The notes under the pieces were generated by a model. That model saw nothing but the letters and a program-made list of their open reading frames with translations, was not told the DNA's origin and did not search any database. DNA of 64,000 nucleotides. Origin: Novosphingobium sp. AAP83 (GTDB lineage: Bacteria > Pseudomonadota > Alphaproteobacteria > Sphingomonadales > Sphingomonadaceae). Shown here one piece after another: positions 9,458 through 19,637 of this stretch; the stretch's first letter is position 1; each line of letters begins with the position of its first letter. Where the stretch lies: assembly GCF_001295795.1 (NCBI RefSeq), contig NZ_LJHY01000004.1, positions 211,744-275,743 of the forward strand. The letters run 5' to 3'. The position numbers were made by a program, and so were the translations under genes.

Positions 9458-11029
9458 TCAATTGGCGCGGCGACGCCGCAGGAGAAGTTTGAGATCGTCC
9501 TTGGAGAATGCCCCCAGAATGACCGTGGCGAGCCCATAGACCACCGCTCCGGCGGTGACCAGTGCAGCCATCGCCGCAATGCGGATCGTCCAGGTGCCAT
9601 GAACATAGGGCAAGACCAGCCCCTGCCCCAGCCACAGCACACCGCCCATCGCCAGCGCCGCCAGTGCCAAACGCCAAACCCGGCGTTTCAGCCGCGCATC
9701 GGCGACAAAGTGCCCGCGCTTCACCAGCGTGCGATAGAGCAACCACACATTAACGGTTGAGGCTATCGCGGTGGCCAGCGGAGGCCCCATATGTTGCAGC
9801 GGCACGATCAACATCAGATTGCCGATCAGGTTCACCCCCATCGAGATCATGGCATAGCGGACCGGCGTTTTGGTGTCTTGCCGCGCATAGAAGCCCGGTG
9901 TCAGCATCTTTACCAGAATGTAGCTTGGCAAGCCGATCGAAAACGCCGCCAGCGCTTGCGCGGTATAATGCGTGTCGAGCGCGTCGAATTTGCCATAGCC
10001 GAACAGCGCCGCCGTAATCGGCTCACCGCACAGCACCAGCGCCATCGTGGCGGGAAGCGTTAGCAGCAGCGCCAGTTCCATGCCCCGGTTCTGCGTTTCC
10101 ATCGCTGCGGCCTCTTCGCCCCCGCCTAACTGGCGCGAAATCGTTGGTAGCAGCACGGTGCCAAGGCCGATGCCGATTAGCCCCAGCGGCAACTGGTTTA
10201 GCCGGTCAGCCATATAAATATAGGTTACCGAGCCGTTGGCGAGCAACGAAGCCGCCAGCGCGGTTGAAACCACGAGATTGATCTGAACGGCACCCGCGCC
10301 CGCTGCAGCAGGGAGGATCAGCATCAACAAGCGCTTCACTTCCGGGGTCAAACGCGGACGCCGCAGCCGCAAACGCACGCCATTACTGCGGCAAGCCCAC
10401 GCCAGCCACGCCAGTTGCAAGGCACCCGAAACCGAAACGCCGATCGCCTGATTGCGCGCGGTTATCAGCGGATCATCGGAATGAAACCCCAGCAGTGCGG
10501 CGATCAGCGTCACGTTAAGCAGGATCGGCGCGGCGGCGTTGACCCAAAACTTGTTCATCGAATTGAGGATGCCGCCAAACAGCGAAACCAGGCTGATCAG
10601 CATCAGATAAGGGATCGTCAACCGCGAGAGCTGAACGGCATAGGCAAACTGCTCGGCGCTTACCCCGTTAAACTTGCCGGAAAGCACGAAAGTGACTGGC
10701 CATGCGAACACTTCGAGCAGCACCGTCATCACGATCAGGACCGGTAGCAAAACCGCCAGCGCCGCTTCGGCAAAGTCCAGCCCGTCGCGCAATCCCTTGC
10801 CTTCGGGATCGGCCACCTTCTTATTGAACATCGGGATGAAGGCAGACGTAAACGCACCTTCGGCAAACAACGCGCGAAACATGTTTGGCAGGCGGAATGC
10901 CACCAGAAACGCGTCAGAGGCAAAGCTTGCACCGACATAGCGCGCAAACAGGCTATCGCGCAAAAGTCCCAGAACGCGGCTGAGCAATGTCAGCCCGCCA
11001 ATCGTGCCGGTCGCCTTCAGCAGATTCAT
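9458..11029 (-). CDS. murJ: Lipid II flippase MurJ (MviN family)
   Basis: A 523-aa MOP-superfamily membrane protein with about 14 helices that flips lipid II to the periplasm for peptidoglycan synthesis. The start [25 protein letters not shown] and the conserved [24 protein letters not shown] and [22 protein letters not shown] segments are diagnostic. It is followed by trpS on the same strand. Confidence 0.95.
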   Translation of the reverse strand: MNLLKATGTIGGLTLLSRVLGLLRDSLFARYVGASFASDAFLVAFRLPNMFRALFAEGAFTSAFIPMFNKKVADPEGKGLRDGLDFAEAALAVLLPVLIVMTVLLEVFAWPVTFVLSGKFNGVSAEQFAYAVQLSRLTIPYLMLISLVSLFGGILNSMNKFWVNAAAPILLNVTLIAALLGFHSDDPLITARNQAIGVSVSGALQLAWLAWACRSNGVRLRLRRPRLTPEVKRLLMLILPAAAGAGAVQINLVVSTALAASLLANGSVTYIYMADRLNQLPLGLIGIGLGTVLLPTISRQLGGGEEAAAMETQNRGMELALLLTLPATMALVLCGEPITAALFGYGKFDALDTHYTAQALAAFSIGLPSYILVKMLTPGFYARQDTKTPVRYAMISMGVNLIGNLMLIVPLQHMGPPLATAIASTVNVWLLYRTLVKRGHFVADARLKRRVWRLALAALAMGGVLWLGQGLVLPYVHGTWTIRIAAMAALVTAGAVVYGLATVILGAFSKDDLKLLLRRRRAN

Positions 11030-11068
11030 CGCGTAGCCCCTTCACTCAAAACCCGCCCGTACCGAGCC

Positions 11069-11087
11069 TGTCGAAGGCTATGCCCAT
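11069..11087. repeat. Sphingomonad-type short repeat (GAGCCTGTCGAAGG)
   Basis: The gap between murJ and secB contains ACCGAGCCTGTCGAAGGCT. The GAGCCTGTCGAAGG core is, from general knowledge, a frequent dispersed intergenic motif in sphingomonads. Only one copy is seen here, so the repeat status is inferred. Confidence 0.4.
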
Positions 11088-11135
11088 CGCATACCTTCAT
11101 GCCCCGTCCGGGCGGGATTTCGAGAGATCCGGGAA

Positions 11136-11669
11136 TCAGGCGTTACCCGCAGGCACTGCCTCAGCCGTCGCTTGGGCCTGCGCCAGTTGCTGCAAGTATA
11201 AGCCGTTAAAATCGATCGGTTCCAGCATCATCGGCGGATAACCTGCATCGCGCACGGCATCGGCGATGATGCGGCGGGCAAACGGGAACAGGATGCGCGG
11301 ACCTTCGGCAAACAGGAACGGATGCGCCTGCTCTTCGGCCACGTTGCGCATGCCGATCAAGCCGCAGTAGGCCAGTTCGACGATGAACGCAGTGCCTTGC
11401 GGGCCCTTTGACGTCACGTTGATCTTCAGTTCGATCTCGTGAATTTCAGGCTGGATGACGCGTGCCGAAATATTGAAGTCCACAGCCATCTCGGGAACGT
11501 CGGTCCACTGGTAGCTTTCAGGGGCATTCGGGTTCTCGACCGACAGGTCTTTCACATATTGCGAAATCAGGCCAATCGCCGGTGAGGTGTCTTCACCATT
11601 GGGAACCGGACCGCCGTGGCCCTGCTCGTCAAGGTTGAGATTCGAAATGATGTTGCCTTCGTCGGCCAT
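11136..11669 (-). CDS. secB: Protein-export chaperone SecB
   Basis: A 177-aa cytosolic tetrameric chaperone that holds preproteins unfolded and delivers them to SecA. The conserved core includes QYVKDLSVENPNAP, ELAYCG and the FPFARRIIADAVRDAGYPP segment. The start at 11669 (MADEGN) fits the family; an upstream extension is unlikely. It is divergent from the Tim44-like gene, a conserved alphaproteobacterial arrangement. Confidence 0.94.
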   Translation of the reverse strand: MADEGNIISNLNLDEQGHGGPVPNGEDTSPAIGLISQYVKDLSVENPNAPESYQWTDVPEMAVDFNISARVIQPEIHEIELKINVTSKGPQGTAFIVELAYCGLIGMRNVAEEQAHPFLFAEGPRILFPFARRIIADAVRDAGYPPMMLEPIDFNGLYLQQLAQAQATAEAVPAGNA

Positions 11670-11858
11670 GAGGACAGCTTTCTTGGTAGTTTTGGTCTTG
11701 GCCGCGCGCCTAGCACCACAGCAATCACGCGGCAATGCGCCATGTTTAAAGCCAGGCTGCGGCAACCGGTCCCAAATCCAGCCCGTTTCGTTTCGCCCTA
11801 TGGGTCATGCACGCGTTGTTCATTTGTAATCCGTACCTATTTAAGGCAGATTGAAACG

Positions 11859-12602
11859 ATGCCGGACACGCTTTGTGCAGGTTTGGTCAGTTCGGGAAAA
11901 ATGTGCGTGATTGTTCAGATTGTTATCCTGGCGATGATTGCAGCCTTTCTGGGCCTGCGTCTTTACTCCGTACTCGGCCGCCGGCCCGAGCGTGACGAAG
12001 AGCCTGCGCGCCGCCGAATCGAACAGCACGATCCGTCGGCACAAAACCGCACTGCTGCGCAACAAGCCGCAGCGCCGCGTCTTGTCGAAGGCGGTGCAAA
12101 CGGAAGCCGCGCGCGTGAAAACGCCGCGCCGGAACCCAACACCTTGGATAATCGCGCAGAAATCGGTGTGCGCGCGATCATCGCGGCAGACCGCCGGTTT
12201 GATCTTGCCCAGTTCCTTGCCGGTTCCAAAGGGGCCTATCGCATGGTGCTTGAAGCATTCTGGCGTGCCGACAAGGATGATCTAAACCAGCTTTGTGACG
12301 CTGATGTGTACGAGGGTTTCGCGTCGGCCATCGATGCCCGCGTCGAAGCGGGTGAAACTGTTGAAGCACGCCTTATCCGTATCGAAGAGGCTCGCATCAT
12401 TGCCGCAACACTGGATGGCACAATCGCGCGAATCACCGTCCGCTTTTTGGCAGATATCGCTTCGATCACCCGTGATTCGGACGGTCAGGTCATTGCCGGC
12501 ACACTTGACGATGCGATTGAGGCGCGTGACGTGTGGACATTCCGCCGCGATCTTATGTCAAGCGATGCTGATTGGCTGCTGGACGAAACTGACGAAGCCT
12601 GA
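11859..12602 (+). CDS. Tim44/TimA-family inner-membrane protein
   Basis: About 247 aa. An N-terminal membrane anchor (VIVQIVILAMIAAFLGLRLYS) is followed by a charged low-complexity linker and a C-terminal Tim44-like domain (FWRADKDDLNQLCDADVYEGF onwards, ending WLLDETDEA). Bacterial Tim44-like proteins are membrane-associated and often flank secB and mltA as here. The start is uncertain: ATG 11859 gives a short extra N-terminus, and ATG 11901 begins right at the anchor. Confidence 0.85.
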   Translation: MPDTLCAGLVSSGKMCVIVQIVILAMIAAFLGLRLYSVLGRRPERDEEPARRRIEQHDPSAQNRTAAQQAAAPRLVEGGANGSRARENAAPEPNTLDNRAEIGVRAIIAADRRFDLAQFLAGSKGAYRMVLEAFWRADKDDLNQLCDADVYEGFASAIDARVEAGETVEARLIRIEEARIIAATLDGTIARITVRFLADIASITRDSDGQVIAGTLDDAIEARDVWTFRRDLMSSDADWLLDETDEA

Positions 12603-12656
12603 GTCGGAGTGATGTTGGGGGAAGGCGCTGCCGGATACACCCGGCATGAAAACGCA

Positions 12657-13856
12657 ATGCTGCGCCTTTCCCTCCTGCTCGCTGTAGCGCTTCTTGGCGG
12701 TTGCATCCGGCTGGTTCCGCAAACAACCCGCCCGGCAACGGTCGTCACAAAGCCTGCAATTACAAAACCTGCCGTCACAGGGGCAACTGCTGCTCTCACC
12801 GGGATCACCAACGGACCGATGCCAGCGGGCCTTGGTTTTAAGGCTGAAAACACCGCCGCCGCACTGGGCACCTTCGTGCAATCTTGCGGCAGGCTTACCA
12901 AACGCGCGGACTCTTCAGGCCTTACTAGGCCAGAAGACTGGTCGTCCGCTTGTGCCGCGGCCCGATCATGGCCTTCCGGCGATGCGACACGATTTTTCTC
13001 GACCTACTTTGAAACCGCTGAAGTCGGTGACGGCAATGCGTTCGTTACCGGCTACTTCGAACCTGAAATTGCCGGCGTCCGGCAACGCCAGCCAGGTTTC
13101 GATGTCCCGATCTATAAACTTCCCCCCGACCTCGTTCGTGCAAAGAAGGGGGATGCGCAGCCTTTGCCTGATGGCCGCATGCCGCTGGGGCGCTATGATG
13201 ATGCAGGTGTGTTCACGCAGTATTTTGATCGTGCCCAGATCGATAGCGGGGCACTGACGGGCAAAGGCCTTGAGATTGGCTGGGCGGCCGATCCTGTCGA
13301 AGTGTTCTTTCTGCAAATCCAGGGCTCTGGTCGTCTGCGCGCGCCCGATGGTAGTGTGATCCGCATCGGCTTTGCCGGGCAAAACGGTCAGGCGTATGTG
13401 GGCATTGGCTCGGTGATGCGTGAGCGCGGGCTGATCGGCAGCGCGCCTGGCCAGTATTCGGGATCAATGCAGGGCATCCAGCAGTATTTGCGCGATTTCC
13501 CCGCCGAGGGCCGCGCTTTGATGCGCATGAACCGCAGCTATGTGTTCTTTCGCGAGCTGGTCGGCGCTGGGCCGATCGGAGCGCTGAGCGTACCTATCGT
13601 TGGCCGCTCTACTGTCGCGGTTGACCCTGCCTATGTCCCGCTGGGCGCACCGGTGTGGTTGCAGCTTGATCTCAAGGATGCCAGCGGCTTGTGGGTGGCA
13701 CAAGATACCGGCGGGGCCATTCGGGGTGCCAACCGCTTTGATACGTTCTGGGGCGCGGGAGCCGAGGCGCGCGAGATTGCTGGCGGGATGAGCGCGCGGG
13801 GACGGGCCGTGATCCTCCTGCCCAAGGGTACGCTGGCGCGTCTGGGCCAGCGCTGA
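12657..13856 (+). CDS. mltA: Membrane-bound lytic murein transglycosylase A
   Basis: A 399-aa outer-membrane lipoprotein that cleaves peptidoglycan to 1,6-anhydromuropeptides. The lipobox LLGGC puts Cys16 at the mature N-terminus, which fixes the start at 12657. The MltA domain (VTGYFEPEIAG...) precedes the 3D domain, where AQDTGGAIRGANRFDTFWG carries the catalytic Asp. It ends one base into the smr gene (TGATG). Confidence 0.93.
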   Translation: MLRLSLLLAVALLGGCIRLVPQTTRPATVVTKPAITKPAVTGATAALTGITNGPMPAGLGFKAENTAAALGTFVQSCGRLTKRADSSGLTRPEDWSSACAAARSWPSGDATRFFSTYFETAEVGDGNAFVTGYFEPEIAGVRQRQPGFDVPIYKLPPDLVRAKKGDAQPLPDGRMPLGRYDDAGVFTQYFDRAQIDSGALTGKGLEIGWAADPVEVFFLQIQGSGRLRAPDGSVIRIGFAGQNGQAYVGIGSVMRERGLIGSAPGQYSGSMQGIQQYLRDFPAEGRALMRMNRSYVFFRELVGAGPIGALSVPIVGRSTVAVDPAYVPLGAPVWLQLDLKDASGLWVAQDTGGAIRGANRFDTFWGAGAEAREIAGGMSARGRAVILLPKGTLARLGQR

Positions 13857-14422
13857 TGCGCGCGCCGCGTGGCCTCTCGCCCGATGAGGCAGCGCTGTGG
13901 GAACGCGTCGCGGCGACCGTCGTCCCGCTCAATCCGGTGCGCAAGGCCAAGCCGGTGCTGGCCGAACCGGCGGTTGTCCAAGCGCCAGCCAGACCCAAAC
14001 CGATCAAAGGCCGCGTACCAGCGCCCCTGCCCGCGCCGCCCCTGCCATCACCGGTTGCGCGGCCGCTGCAAAGCCACGGGCTGGATGCATCTTGGGATCG
14101 CAAGCTGGCGCGCGGGGCGATTGTGCCTGATGTGACCATCGATCTGCACGGCATGAACCTTGATGCCGCGCATGGCCGCCTGAATGGCGGGATCGCGCAG
14201 GCCTTGGCGATGGGTTCGCGGGTGATCCTGCTGATCGCCGGCAAGCCGCGTCCGCATGATGAACGCGATGCGCGCGGATCGCAGCGCGGGGTGATCCGTG
14301 CCAAACTGCTCGACTGGCTGGCCCATAGCCCCCACGCCCGCAACATCGCCGCCGTCCGCCCGGCACAGCCGCGCCATGGCGGATCGGGCGCGGTCTATAT
14401 CGTGCTCAGGAAAGCGCGCTGA
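13856..14422 (+). CDS. Smr-domain protein
   Basis: A 188-aa protein with a Pro-rich linker (about 40-75) and a C-terminal Smr domain. IDLHGMNLDAAH carries the DLHG motif and HGGSGAVYIVL the glycine motif. Smr domains are small nucleases or nucleic-acid-binding modules first seen at the C-terminus of MutS2; stand-alone forms such as YdaL and SmrB cleave DNA or stalled mRNA. It is coupled to mltA by TGATG, and its 3' end overlaps dapE by 17 bp tail-to-tail. Confidence 0.88.
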   Translation: MRAPRGLSPDEAALWERVAATVVPLNPVRKAKPVLAEPAVVQAPARPKPIKGRVPAPLPAPPLPSPVARPLQSHGLDASWDRKLARGAIVPDVTIDLHGMNLDAAHGRLNGGIAQALAMGSRVILLIAGKPRPHDERDARGSQRGVIRAKLLDWLAHSPHARNIAAVRPAQPRHGGSGAVYIVLRKAR

Positions 14423-15527
14423 TCGCGATCCGCGTGTAAATCCTTTGCAGAACGCGCAAATCTTCCACCGCAACCGCCTCGTCGGTCTTGTGCATCGTGG
14501 CGTTGCACAGGCCGAATTCGACGACCGGGCAAACCGCACGCAGGAACCGCGCGTCTGATGTGCCGCCGCTGGTCGATAGCTCGGGATCAAGGCCGGTTTC
14601 GGCTTTCACCGCATCGGCAATAATCGTCGAGAACGCACCGGGCAGGGTGATGAAGCTTTCGCCCGAGATCACCGCGCGGACTTCGCCCTTGTGGCGGCGG
14701 GCGATCTCTTCGACGATGGCGACGAGCGTTGCACCCGAATGCCGGTCGTTGAAGCGGATCGAAATGCGCGCGCGGGCTTCGGCGGGGATCACATTGGTGG
14801 CCTTGTTGCCCACCTCAAGGTCGGTCACCTCAAGGTTGGAAGGCTGGAACCAATCGGTCCCGCCATCGAGCACCAGCGCATCGAGTTCCGCCAGCAGCGC
14901 GATCAGGCGCGGGATCGGGTTATCGGCAAGGTGCGGGTAGGCGACATGGCCTTGCGCGCCCATGCAGGTGATCCACATGTTGACCGAACCGCGCCGCCCG
15001 ATCTTGACCATATCGCCTAGCCGGTGAACCGAAGTCGGCTCGCCAACAAGACACAGGTCCGGCTCTGCCTGCAATTCGCGGATCAGTTCGATCAGGGGCA
15101 CGGTGCCGAAACGCGCGGGGCCTTCTTCGTCGCCGGTGATGATGAAGCTGAGCGTGCCTGCCTCTGCCGGAATATCGGCAACCGCCGCGACCATCGAGGC
15201 GATTGAGCCCTTCATATCGACCGCGCCGCGCCCGTAGAGCAGTTCGCCGCGCCGCTCGGCCTTGAACGGGCCGGACGTCCAGCCTTCACCCGGCGGGACC
15301 ACATCGAGGTGACCGGCAAAGGCGAAGTGGCGCGAACCTGCAGGGCCTTGGCGGATGGCGAACAGGTTTTCGACCGGACCATCGGGCGCTTCGCCCGCAA
15401 CGAAGCGATGGATCGCAAAGCCCAGCGGTTCGAGCATGGCGGCAAGGCAATCGAACACCGCGCCGGTGGCAGGCGTCACGCTTTCGCAATCGATCAGACG
15501 TTCGGCAAGGACGACGGGATCAAGCAT
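14406..15527 (-). CDS. dapE: Succinyl-diaminopimelate desuccinylase
   Basis: A 373-aa M20-family di-zinc hydrolase of the lysine/meso-DAP pathway, producing LL-diaminopimelate. The metal site is seen as FAGHLDVVPPGEGW (His/Asp), GRGAVDMKGS (bridging Asp), ITGDEEGPA (catalytic Glu) and a C-terminal His in LCNATMHKTDE. Its ATG overlaps the TGA of the upstream GST gene by one base. Confidence 0.95.
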   Translation of the reverse strand: MLDPVVLAERLIDCESVTPATGAVFDCLAAMLEPLGFAIHRFVAGEAPDGPVENLFAIRQGPAGSRHFAFAGHLDVVPPGEGWTSGPFKAERRGELLYGRGAVDMKGSIASMVAAVADIPAEAGTLSFIITGDEEGPARFGTVPLIELIRELQAEPDLCLVGEPTSVHRLGDMVKIGRRGSVNMWITCMGAQGHVAYPHLADNPIPRLIALLAELDALVLDGGTDWFQPSNLEVTDLEVGNKATNVIPAEARARISIRFNDRHSGATLVAIVEEIARRHKGEVRAVISGESFITLPGAFSTIIADAVKAETGLDPELSTSGGTSDARFLRAVCPVVEFGLCNATMHKTDEAVAVEDLRVLQRIYTRIAISALS

Positions 15528-16189
15528 CAGGCGGCAACCTCTTCGAATTGTTCAATTACCCAGTCTTCGGCCATCGCCGCATTGACCCACGCCTGCATCC
15601 AGTCATGGCTCCACACCGCGTCAATATAGGCCTGTGCAAAGCCGGGCACGGTGACGCCGTAGGTGATGAACCGCGCAACGACAGGCGCGTAGACGATGTC
15701 TGCCGCGCCGAACGCGCCGAACAGGAACGGGCCGCCATCGCCGAAGCGCGCGCGGGCTTCGGCCCAGAGGCCAAGGATGCGGACGATATCGGCACGCACC
15801 TGCGGGGCGACCTCGAACCCTGCCACGCGATTGCGGATGTTCATCGGCATGGCACTGCGCAGTGCGAGGTAGCCTGAATGCATTTCGGCGACCATCGAGC
15901 GCGCCATGGCGCGGGCGGCTTCGTCCTTGGGCCAGAAGCGGTCCCGCCCCACTTTGTCGGCAAGGTGATCGAGGATGGCGAGGCTGTCCCACACCACCGT
16001 TTCGCCATCCCACAGGATCGGCACTTTGCCGCCGGACGGGGCGAGGCTCTCGCTGCTGCGCGCATCGTCCCAACCCTTGCCATAGAGCGAGACGACGACT
16101 TCATCGAAGGCAAGGCCCGATTGCTTGGCGGCCAGCCAGCCGCGCAAGGACCAGCTTGAGTAGTTTTTGTTGCCGATGATCAGCTTCAT
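15527..16189 (-). CDS. Glutathione S-transferase family protein
   Basis: A 220-aa GST with an N-terminal thioredoxin fold (MKLIIGNKNYSSWSLRGW, where SS/W is the YfcF/maiA-like active-site region; GKVPILWDGE with the cis-Pro; WDSLAI). An all-helical C-terminal half follows. The start is at 16189 since upstream residues do not match the fold. It is translationally coupled to dapE (shared TGATG). The substrate is unknown. Confidence 0.87.
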   Translation of the reverse strand: MKLIIGNKNYSSWSLRGWLAAKQSGLAFDEVVVSLYGKGWDDARSSESLAPSGGKVPILWDGETVVWDSLAILDHLADKVGRDRFWPKDEAARAMARSMVAEMHSGYLALRSAMPMNIRNRVAGFEVAPQVRADIVRILGLWAEARARFGDGGPFLFGAFGAADIVYAPVVARFITYGVTVPGFAQAYIDAVWSHDWMQAWVNAAMAEDWVIEQFEEVAA

Positions 16190-16258
16190 CGTGATTACCC
16201 CATGCCGTTTCGACGCCATTTCGACGCCGCCTAGCCGTTCAGGTTCACAGTGTCGAGG

Positions 16259-16290
16259 CTGAACAGGTTTACACAGTTTACACTGTTCAG
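16259..16290. promoter_or_regulatory. Inverted repeat upstream of the gst-dapE operon
   Basis: CTGAACAG (16259-16266) and its exact reverse complement CTGTTCAG (16283-16290) flank an AT-rich GTTTACACAGTTTACA spacer that itself repeats GTTTACA. It lies about 70 bp upstream of the gst start and could be an operator. The rest of 16190-16528 shows no gene; it also holds the adhC terminator. Confidence 0.4.
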
Positions 16291-16453
16291 AGAGAGAAAT
16301 GCGAGCCCCCGGGAACGGGCCGGGCGGTCATTGCAAATGGTGCGGTTTTCAGGGCTTTCCATGCGGTTTTGGTGGCGCTGGTCGTGCCTTGTAGGACAGC
16401 GCAGATACTTCCGATTTGGCCGGATGTTGGATTTCGGAAGCAGGATTTCACGC

Positions 16454-16497
16454 GAAAAGAGGCCGGGAGAACGCGATGGTCCCCCCGGCCCCTTTTC
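16454..16497 (-). terminator. Hairpin terminator of the formaldehyde dehydrogenase gene
   Basis: GAAAAGAGGCCGGG and CCCGGCCCCTTTTC form a long stem downstream of the minus-strand dehydrogenase stop at 16529. The G/C-rich arm ending in a T run is typical of a rho-independent terminator. Confidence 0.65.
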
Positions 16498-16528
16498 GTG
16501 TTTCAGATGCGTTTGAGCCTGTGCGCGA

Positions 16529-17641
<1,113 letters not shown>

Positions 17642-17738
17642 CTGGTTGTCTCCCTGAAACGTAAGTGTGGCGATAGCATAATTGCAATGGAACTGATAAA
17701 TTGCCCATTATGATAAACACTGTTGCAAGACGAGAACA

Positions 17739-18626
17739 ATGAGCAGCCGCTGGGATGGATTTGATGAAGTGGTTGCGGTGGCCGATACCGGCACCTTTGT
17801 CAGCGCGGCCAAGCGGTTGGGTACATCGACATCGCACGTGAGCCGCGCGGTGGCCCGGCTGGAGCAAAGCCTTGGCGCGCAGTTCTTTCACCGCACCACC
17901 CGCGCGGTCAGCCTGACCGATACCGGACGCACGCTGGTAGACCAGTTCCGCCGCCTGATTGCCGAGCGTGACGAGGCCATCGCGATGCTCGATCTGCAAG
18001 GCGAGCCGCAAGGGCAATTGCGCATCACCTGCCCCACCGCGCTGGGCGAGCGGTTCATCGCGCCCATTGTGCGCGGCTATGTGCAGCAATACCCGAAGCT
18101 TTCGGTCGATCTGGATCTGACCAACCGCGTGGTCGAATTGGTATCGGAAGGGTTCGATCTGGCCATCCGCACCGGTAGCTTGCCCGATAGCCGCCTGATC
18201 CGCACGCAAGTGGCCATGCGCGGTATCATAACCTGCGCCGCGCCCGCTTATCTCGCAAAGCGCGGCGTGCCGCAGTCAGCCGATGATCTGGAGCAGCACG
18301 AATGCTTGCTGGCCACGTCTGACATGTGGCGCTTTGGCATAGATGGCGAACCGCGCACATTGCGCCCGCGCGGACGCTGGCGCTGCAACAGCGGGGCAGC
18401 CGTGCTTGAAGCGACGCTGGCGGGCATAGGCCTGTGCCAATTGCCTGCGTTCTATGTGAACCGGGCCATTGCCGAGGGCCAGCTTGTCGAGGTTCTGCAA
18501 GCGCATCGGCCTGATGATGACCCGATCTGGGCGGTCTATCCGCAACGCCGCCATTTGCTGCCCAAAGTGCAGCGGTTGATCGATGTGCTGCGACGGGATT
18601 TGCCGTCTGCTTTGTTGCTGCACTGA
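17739..18626 (+). CDS. LysR-family transcriptional regulator
   Basis: A 295-aa regulator with an N-terminal winged helix-turn-helix (DEVVAVADTGTFVSAAKRLG, then SHVSRAVARLEQSLGAQFFHR) and a LysR substrate-binding domain. It shares a 97-bp divergent promoter region with frmA, so regulation of formaldehyde or nitrosoglutathione metabolism is plausible. Its C-terminal WAVYPQRRHLLPKVQRLIDVL pattern is that of the CrgA-like subgroup, whose ligands are mostly unknown. Confidence 0.9.
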   Translation: MSSRWDGFDEVVAVADTGTFVSAAKRLGTSTSHVSRAVARLEQSLGAQFFHRTTRAVSLTDTGRTLVDQFRRLIAERDEAIAMLDLQGEPQGQLRITCPTALGERFIAPIVRGYVQQYPKLSVDLDLTNRVVELVSEGFDLAIRTGSLPDSRLIRTQVAMRGIITCAAPAYLAKRGVPQSADDLEQHECLLATSDMWRFGIDGEPRTLRPRGRWRCNSGAAVLEATLAGIGLCQLPAFYVNRAIAEGQLVEVLQAHRPDDDPIWAVYPQRRHLLPKVQRLIDVLRRDLPSALLLH

Positions 18627-18717
18627 CGACCATCCGCTGCCAAAAAAAATCGCACGCTGTGATGCCAGCTTGCCGTAGCGTAAGCGCACGATTGACGCAT
18701 TTGTGCGGGTTTGCGAG

Positions 18718-18737
18718 ACTTTCCCTTAACGTAAAGT
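18718..18737. promoter_or_regulatory. Possible operator upstream of the acyl-CoA gene block
   Basis: ACTTT-CCCTTAACGT-AAAGT is an imperfect palindrome about 90 bp upstream of the thioesterase start. ACTTT/AAAGT arms around a TTAACGT core recall sites of MerR- or TetR-type regulators of fatty-acid and branched-chain catabolism. The link is inference only. The 203-bp gap has no gene. Confidence 0.3.
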
Positions 18738-18829
18738 TGCACTAACACAGCCTCTACAAGAGTCGCGACACTGCGCAAGGAGAGGTCATTGCAAGGTTAT
18801 ATCGCCCGCTTTTCGCGAGCGCTCGCCCG

Positions 18830-19624
18830 ATGAGCAGCGCCGCAACCCTGCCCGCCATGGGCCACATCGGTGCCGGATTGACGCAAGTTGGCCCACGTTT
18901 CGTGGCCACAGGCGTCGACGGATGGCTGCAAGGCCGCACGATGTATGGCGGTGCTTCCACTTTTCTCGCCTATTGCGCCATCCGCCAAGCCATGCCTGAT
19001 CTGCCTTCTTTGCGCGCGGGCCAAATCGGGTTTATTGCGCCGGTGGGTGCTGACGTGGAAATCGAGGTTTTAGTGCTGCGCCAAGGCAAAAATGTCAGCC
19101 AGGTCCAGACCGATCTGTATTGCGACGGATCGCTTGCTCATCGCGGAATGTGGGTGTTTGGCGGCGCACGGCCCGCCAATGGCGCTGTCGCTGCCAGCAC
19201 ATTGGCAGACATAGCCCTGTTTGAGGACGCAGCGCCCATCCCCAATTCCGATGGGCTGCACTTCATTCAAAACCTTGAAATGCGATATGGCAAAGCTGAG
19301 GGTGATGTGCGTCCCGGCGTGGTGCGCCGCTGGATCCGGCTGAAGAACCGAGATGGCCTTGATCCAATCGGAGAATTGGTTCTGCTTGCCGACGCTCTGC
19401 CGCCGGGCTCCTTACGCGAAATGGAACGACGAGGACCGATCAGTTCGATCAGCTGGGCCATCACCTTACTGGGCGATACGCCAACCACGCGCGATGGCTG
19501 GTGGCTGCTGGAAACAGCATCGAACCACATGGCCGAAGGGTTTGACAGCGAAACCCTGCGGATGTGGAACGCTGATGGTGTAGAAGTAATGCGCGGGCTG
19601 CAAAGCGTCGCGGTGTTTGGATGA
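18830..19624 (+). CDS. Acyl-CoA thioesterase family protein (double hot-dog)
   Basis: A 264-aa protein with hot-dog features: MYGGASTFLAYCAIRQAMP (substrate-binding helix), then the long strand IGFIAPVGADVEIEVLVLRQGKN, with a second hot-dog unit from about residue 130. It resembles TesB-like and 4HBT_3 thioesterases hydrolysing acyl-CoAs. It heads a same-strand block with a serine hydrolase, 3-hydroxyacyl-CoA dehydrogenase and thiolase, consistent with fatty-acid turnover. The chain length preferred is unknown. Confidence 0.8.
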   Translation: MSSAATLPAMGHIGAGLTQVGPRFVATGVDGWLQGRTMYGGASTFLAYCAIRQAMPDLPSLRAGQIGFIAPVGADVEIEVLVLRQGKNVSQVQTDLYCDGSLAHRGMWVFGGARPANGAVAASTLADIALFEDAAPIPNSDGLHFIQNLEMRYGKAEGDVRPGVVRRWIRLKNRDGLDPIGELVLLADALPPGSLREMERRGPISSISWAITLLGDTPTTRDGWWLLETASNHMAEGFDSETLRMWNADGVEVMRGLQSVAVFG

Positions 19625-19637
19625 TGGAACTGACCTG